A DNA stretch of 7,091 bases from assembly GCA_030831415.1 (NCBI GenBank), contig JAURLC010000004.1, positions 1 to 7,091 on the forward strand. Direction: 5' to 3'. The position numbers and the translations under genes were made by a program. Origin of the DNA: Bacillota bacterium. Lineage in GTDB: Bacteria > Bacillota_I > Bacilli_A > RFN20 > CAG-826. This document shows, piece after piece, positions 4,757 to 7,091 of the stretch. A model generated the notes under the pieces. It saw only the letters and a program-made list of their open reading frames with translations. It had not been told where the DNA came from and ran no database searches. How positions within the stretch are numbered: the stretch's first letter is position 1; each line of letters starts with the position of its first letter.

Positions 4757-6637
4757 TTAAAAAATAACGACGTATTGATTATATTCTTCGTTGATGTTGA
4801 AGTTTTCCGCTCCTTCAAAGTCTCCGTCGATAGAAGAAGAAAAGATCATCCAAATGAGTTGACCGGAAGAATTGATGGTTAAGATATTAGAGGTATCCGT
4901 CTTTGAACCATCTAACACCAAAGAATCAACTAAGCTGAACGATTCGTCTAATAAGAAGAGTCCTGCTGCTAAACCATCAATGTTATTGGTTTCATCCTCA
5001 ATTAATGTCCCTGTTAGATAATATCCACCATCACGAGGGTATATTCCAGAAATCCAATATAAACTGTCAACATCAAGGCTAATCGTAGTTTTTTGCTTGG
5101 TTACAGGATTATATTGACTGACTTCAGTTTGAGTATCTAACATTACAAAACTTGGAGAATCAAAAATAATTTGATTAACGCCCAAAGATTCATAAACATA
5201 CTTGGACATGGATGTTGTGATGAGGTAACCTTCATCAAGTTGAATTAAGTTAGAGAATGTTTGTACTTGTAAGATATTTTCAACGTTTTGATACCATTGA
5301 TTCGAGTTTGTATGAAGGATAAATGAAAACTCTTTATCCTCAAGGGAGAATAAGCCCGTCATGGTTCCCCCAACACTAAATGAATTAGTATTACTAAAAT
5401 AGTCCGGTTCATCGAGATACTCATAAAATGAACCCAAACTTTCTTTGATTAGACCTAAATCCTCATTGCTTACACCAGAAATACTTTCAAGCTCGGAAAT
5501 TCGTTCCTCCACATTGGTAAGGTTTGCGACTGAACCATTTTGAACATAAATACTTATGTAAGGATTATCATTTTCATCAAAATTAGAATAAATCAGTCCT
5601 TTTGAAACGGGAACAAAGTTTGAGCCAAAGATATTGTAATTCGATGTAGACGTACTTTCTGCTTCAAAAAAATGGATAAAACGTTGGTCATCAAAGGACA
5701 AATCTTCGTTGAGAGGGTGAACGGAATAACTAATAAATAGTTCACTATCATGAATTGTAATTGGTAGATCAAAAGAACTAATAAAATCAAAGATGCCATC
5801 TATTGTTCGATTGTTAAAATTATAATTAGTTCCCAAGATATGAATCTCATCGTTGAGAAAGGTAAACCCACTGATTCCTGTATTACCATTTGTTGGTTTC
5901 GCGAAGATGATTTCATAGTCCGTTGGTTGAAGTAAATCAAATCGCAACATTACGTTGTGACTCGTACTTGGAAGTCCAGAAGTATCGCTAATGTAGTTAT
6001 ATAATTTTGTATAATCACCACCCAATTGAACGTCAGTATTTTGAAGAGTCATGTATTGGTAGAGGACATACATATAACCATCATAAATTTCCATCGCGGA
6101 AATTGATGCAAAATCAACTCCTCGTTTATCTTCATTTACAACGGCATCGATATAAGCTTGTCCAGGATCAAAGGTATATTCAAAATCGATTTCGTTGGTT
6201 TCAAAGTTATAGGCGATGATTCCTATATACCCTTTATCCCATATGTATTCTGTTGTATCGACACCTTCAAAGAAATTGATACCCGTTTGATAATAATAGT
6301 TTTGGTTGTAATAAATGTTGTAGATACGATCAAATCCAAAATTGAGACCACCCGAACCATCAAATTGAATTTCAGCATTGTCTAACTCGAGATCCGGAAG
6401 ATTGCCATCAAGAGAAATCAGCGGCTGAGAGGAATTCACACCATTGGATGTTGTCCCTGCACTAGAAGTGGTGGTTTGAGAGGATCCTGATGATTGTGAA
6501 CTTGCTGGGTTACTTGCAAGAAGAGCGACGGATGTAGTGATTACCCCTCCGCCTCCTAGTAAAAGTAAAAGCAATGTTAATTTCTTGCGATCTGAGATAA
6601 AGTCTTCAAATTTTTCCTTAAACGATTTTTTGGCCAT
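4757..6637 (-). CDS. Membrane-anchored surface protein, probable beta-propeller ectodomain
   Basis: This 626-residue protein is probably exported and held by one N-terminal helix. Residues 1-19 are rich in Lys and acidic residues (cytoplasmic side), 20-41 form a Leu/Gly/Val helix, and 42-72 are a Ser/Thr/Gly/Gln linker. The rest is an acidic, Asp/Asn/Tyr-rich ectodomain without other helices. Short beta-rich units recur, such as YDGYMYVLYQ (185-194), LNDEIHILGT (261-270), SKGLIYSNF (345-353), LDEGYLITTS (467-476), RDGGYYLTGT (535-544) and SGQLIWMIFSSSIDGDFEG (591-609). They resemble blade repeats of the DGGYIVTG...SxDGD type in Gram-positive and Bacteroidetes surface proteins, so a propeller of about seven blades is inferred. 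No enzyme motif is seen; ligand or adhesin roles are open. The ATG at 6637 has AGAGG (6651-6647) at 9-nt spacing. Its own promoter and terminators on both sides suggest a single-gene transcript. Confidence 0.85.
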   Translation of the reverse strand: MAKKSFKEKFEDFISDRKKLTLLLLLLGGGGVITTSVALLASNPASSQSSGSSQTTTSSAGTTSNGVNSSQPLISLDGNLPDLELDNAEIQFDGSGGLNFGFDRIYNIYYNQNYYYQTGINFFEGVDTTEYIWDKGYIGIIAYNFETNEIDFEYTFDPGQAYIDAVVNEDKRGVDFASISAMEIYDGYMYVLYQYMTLQNTDVQLGGDYTKLYNYISDTSGLPSTSHNVMLRFDLLQPTDYEIIFAKPTNGNTGISGFTFLNDEIHILGTNYNFNNRTIDGIFDFISSFDLPITIHDSELFISYSVHPLNEDLSFDDQRFIHFFEAESTSTSNYNIFGSNFVPVSKGLIYSNFDENDNPYISIYVQNGSVANLTNVEERISELESISGVSNEDLGLIKESLGSFYEYLDEPDYFSNTNSFSVGGTMTGLFSLEDKEFSFILHTNSNQWYQNVENILQVQTFSNLIQLDEGYLITTSMSKYVYESLGVNQIIFDSPSFVMLDTQTEVSQYNPVTKQKTTISLDVDSLYWISGIYPRDGGYYLTGTLIEDETNNIDGLAAGLFLLDESFSLVDSLVLDGSKTDTSNILTINSSGQLIWMIFSSSIDGDFEGAENFNINEEYNQYVVIF

Positions 6638-6646
6638 ACGTAAATA

Positions 6647-6692
6647 CCTCTATTCCGTCGTTAAAGATACTAAAAAAGAATCAAAAAAGCAA
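6647..6692 (-). promoter_or_regulatory. Promoter and Shine-Dalgarno of the surface-protein gene
   Basis: On the minus strand TTGCTT (6692-6687) and TATCTT (6669-6664) are 17 nt apart. Transcription would start near 6657, giving a leader of about 20 nt that holds the AGAGG Shine-Dalgarno sequence (6651-6647). The -35 lies inside the terminator stem of the upstream gene, so termination and initiation signals would be nested. Confidence 0.35.
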
Positions 6693-6725
6693 ATATAGTT
6701 TATATGTGTTAACTATATTTGCTTT
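6672..6725 (-). terminator. Intrinsic terminator of the cytochrome b5-domain gene
   Basis: Five bases after the TAA at 6731, a perfect 15-bp inverted repeat (AAAGCAAATATAGTT at 6686-6700, its complement at 6711-6725) encloses a 10-base loop. On the minus strand the stem runs into TTTTTTGATTCTTTTTT, so a long hairpin plus U-tract forms at the end of the message. Confidence 0.85.
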
Positions 6726-6730
6726 GAATG

Positions 6731-7091
6731 TTAGATTATGTAGCCAATGTGTTTCATGGAATTGAGCAAACTTTGAGAATGAGGGGAACTATCAAAGAAT
6801 GAACTTGCATCTTTTCCAGCTAAATGCATCCCACGGTGGACCCCGTTTGACCAAGCAGATTCACGAGTAACATCATAAATATCACCGTATACTGCAACCC
6901 AAGCAGGTTTTCCGTTGGTTCCGTCATAATAGGCTAATTGTTCAAGAGTTAAATAATACATTCCATCCGAAGCAACGGAATCAGGATACGACGTTGGGTC
7001 TACAGTAGATGTTCCCGGCACGACACCTCCAGAAGTGCAACTCCAATAACCATCATCATTGTCATCGTCGTCATCATAATCATCATCGTCA
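6731..7091 (-). CDS. Cytochrome b5-like heme-binding domain protein with Asp-rich linker (partial, 5' end outside window)
   Basis: The reading frame stays open to the right edge, so the N-terminus is missing. The visible part starts with an acidic run coded at 7090-7052 (12 Asp, plus Tyr and Asn) and a short segment YWSCTSGG, then the domain. The domain (about 6965-6731) has YYLTLEQLAYYDG, AWVAVYGDIYDVT, AW.NGVHRGMH and SPHSQSLL, the pattern of the small extracytoplasmic cytochrome b5-like heme/steroid-binding family of Firmicutes. Candidate heme ligands are the His codons at 6838-6836 (NGVH) and 6781-6779 (SPH). The Asp-rich spacer suggests an anchored or secreted protein with the domain held away from the membrane; its redox partner is unknown. 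A GTG at 7021-7019 is not needed as a start because coding sequence continues upstream. A strong terminator follows. Confidence 0.8.
   Translation of the reverse strand, partial: DDDDYDDDDDNDDGYWSCTSGGVVPGTSTVDPTSYPDSVASDGMYYLTLEQLAYYDGTNGKPAWVAVYGDIYDVTRESAWSNGVHRGMHLAGKDASSFFDSSPHSQSLLNSMKHIGYII
7052..7090 (-). repeat. GAY trinucleotide tract coding an Asp-rich linker
   Basis: Eleven of the first 13 codons seen are GAT or GAC, broken only by TAT and AAT (DDDDYDDDDDNDD). It continues to the window edge. Mixed GAT/GAC use suggests selection for aspartate rather than fresh slippage, but such tracts can change length in frame. The acidic run might bind divalent cations or serve as a stiff, soluble spacer. 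Confidence 0.7.

Noticed and set aside
7019..7021. GTG as start codon of the cytochrome b5-domain gene
   Set aside because: The same frame stays open through an Asp-rich coding tract to the window edge, and no Shine-Dalgarno sequence precedes the GTG, so the true start lies outside the window.
7052..7090. CRISPR or tandem non-coding repeat
   Set aside because: The trinucleotide tract is in frame with the heme-domain gene and codes for Asp; there are no spacers.

Overview
The window looks like a chromosomal segment of a low-to-moderate-GC, Gram-positive-related bacterium, most likely in or near the Mollicutes (an Acholeplasma/Izemoplasma-like lineage) or a related fermentative Bacilli group. 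The clues are a fermentative L-lactate dehydrogenase, surface proteins with Ser/Thr-rich or Asp-rich spacers behind N-terminal anchors, and AT-rich intergenic DNA. The genetic code appears standard: tryptophan is TGG, and the six complete stop codons seen are TAA or TAG. The taxonomic placement is an inference.

Layout, left to right. At 1-27 (-) there is probably the first nine codons of a gene running off the left edge. At 45-971 (-) is a lipoprotein of the alpha/beta-hydrolase (esterase) fold. At 1015-1950 (-) is L-lactate dehydrogenase. At 2032-2535 (+) is an unrecognised four-helix membrane protein, divergent from ldh and overlapping the next gene tail to tail. At 2518-4656 (-) is a two-domain trehalose-6-phosphate synthase/phosphatase fusion. 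At 4757-6637 (-) is a large membrane-anchored, probably beta-propeller surface protein. At 6731 to beyond 7091 (-) is the C-terminal part of a secreted or anchored protein with an Asp-rich linker and a cytochrome b5-like domain. No stretch longer than about 100 bases lacks a gene. I see no mobile elements, tRNA, rRNA or CRISPR.

Functionally this is a mix of central fermentation (pyruvate to lactate), compatible-solute synthesis (trehalose from UDP-glucose and glucose-6-phosphate) and cell-surface proteins. The genes do not form one obvious pathway, and most seem to have their own promoter.

The most interesting signal is regulatory. The predicted ldh leader (about 2012-1951, minus strand) can be folded end to end into a three-way junction. 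Its third helix buries the only good Shine-Dalgarno sequence in a perfect 9-bp stem, and its closing helix ends at the base before the start codon. I do not recognise it as a known riboswitch class. A second pattern is that at least three starts (27, 2032, 4656), and perhaps 971, lack a Shine-Dalgarno sequence and have a -10-like hexamer exactly 6 nt before the ATG, as expected for leaderless mRNAs. The ldh and 4757-6637 genes instead have Shine-Dalgarno leaders.
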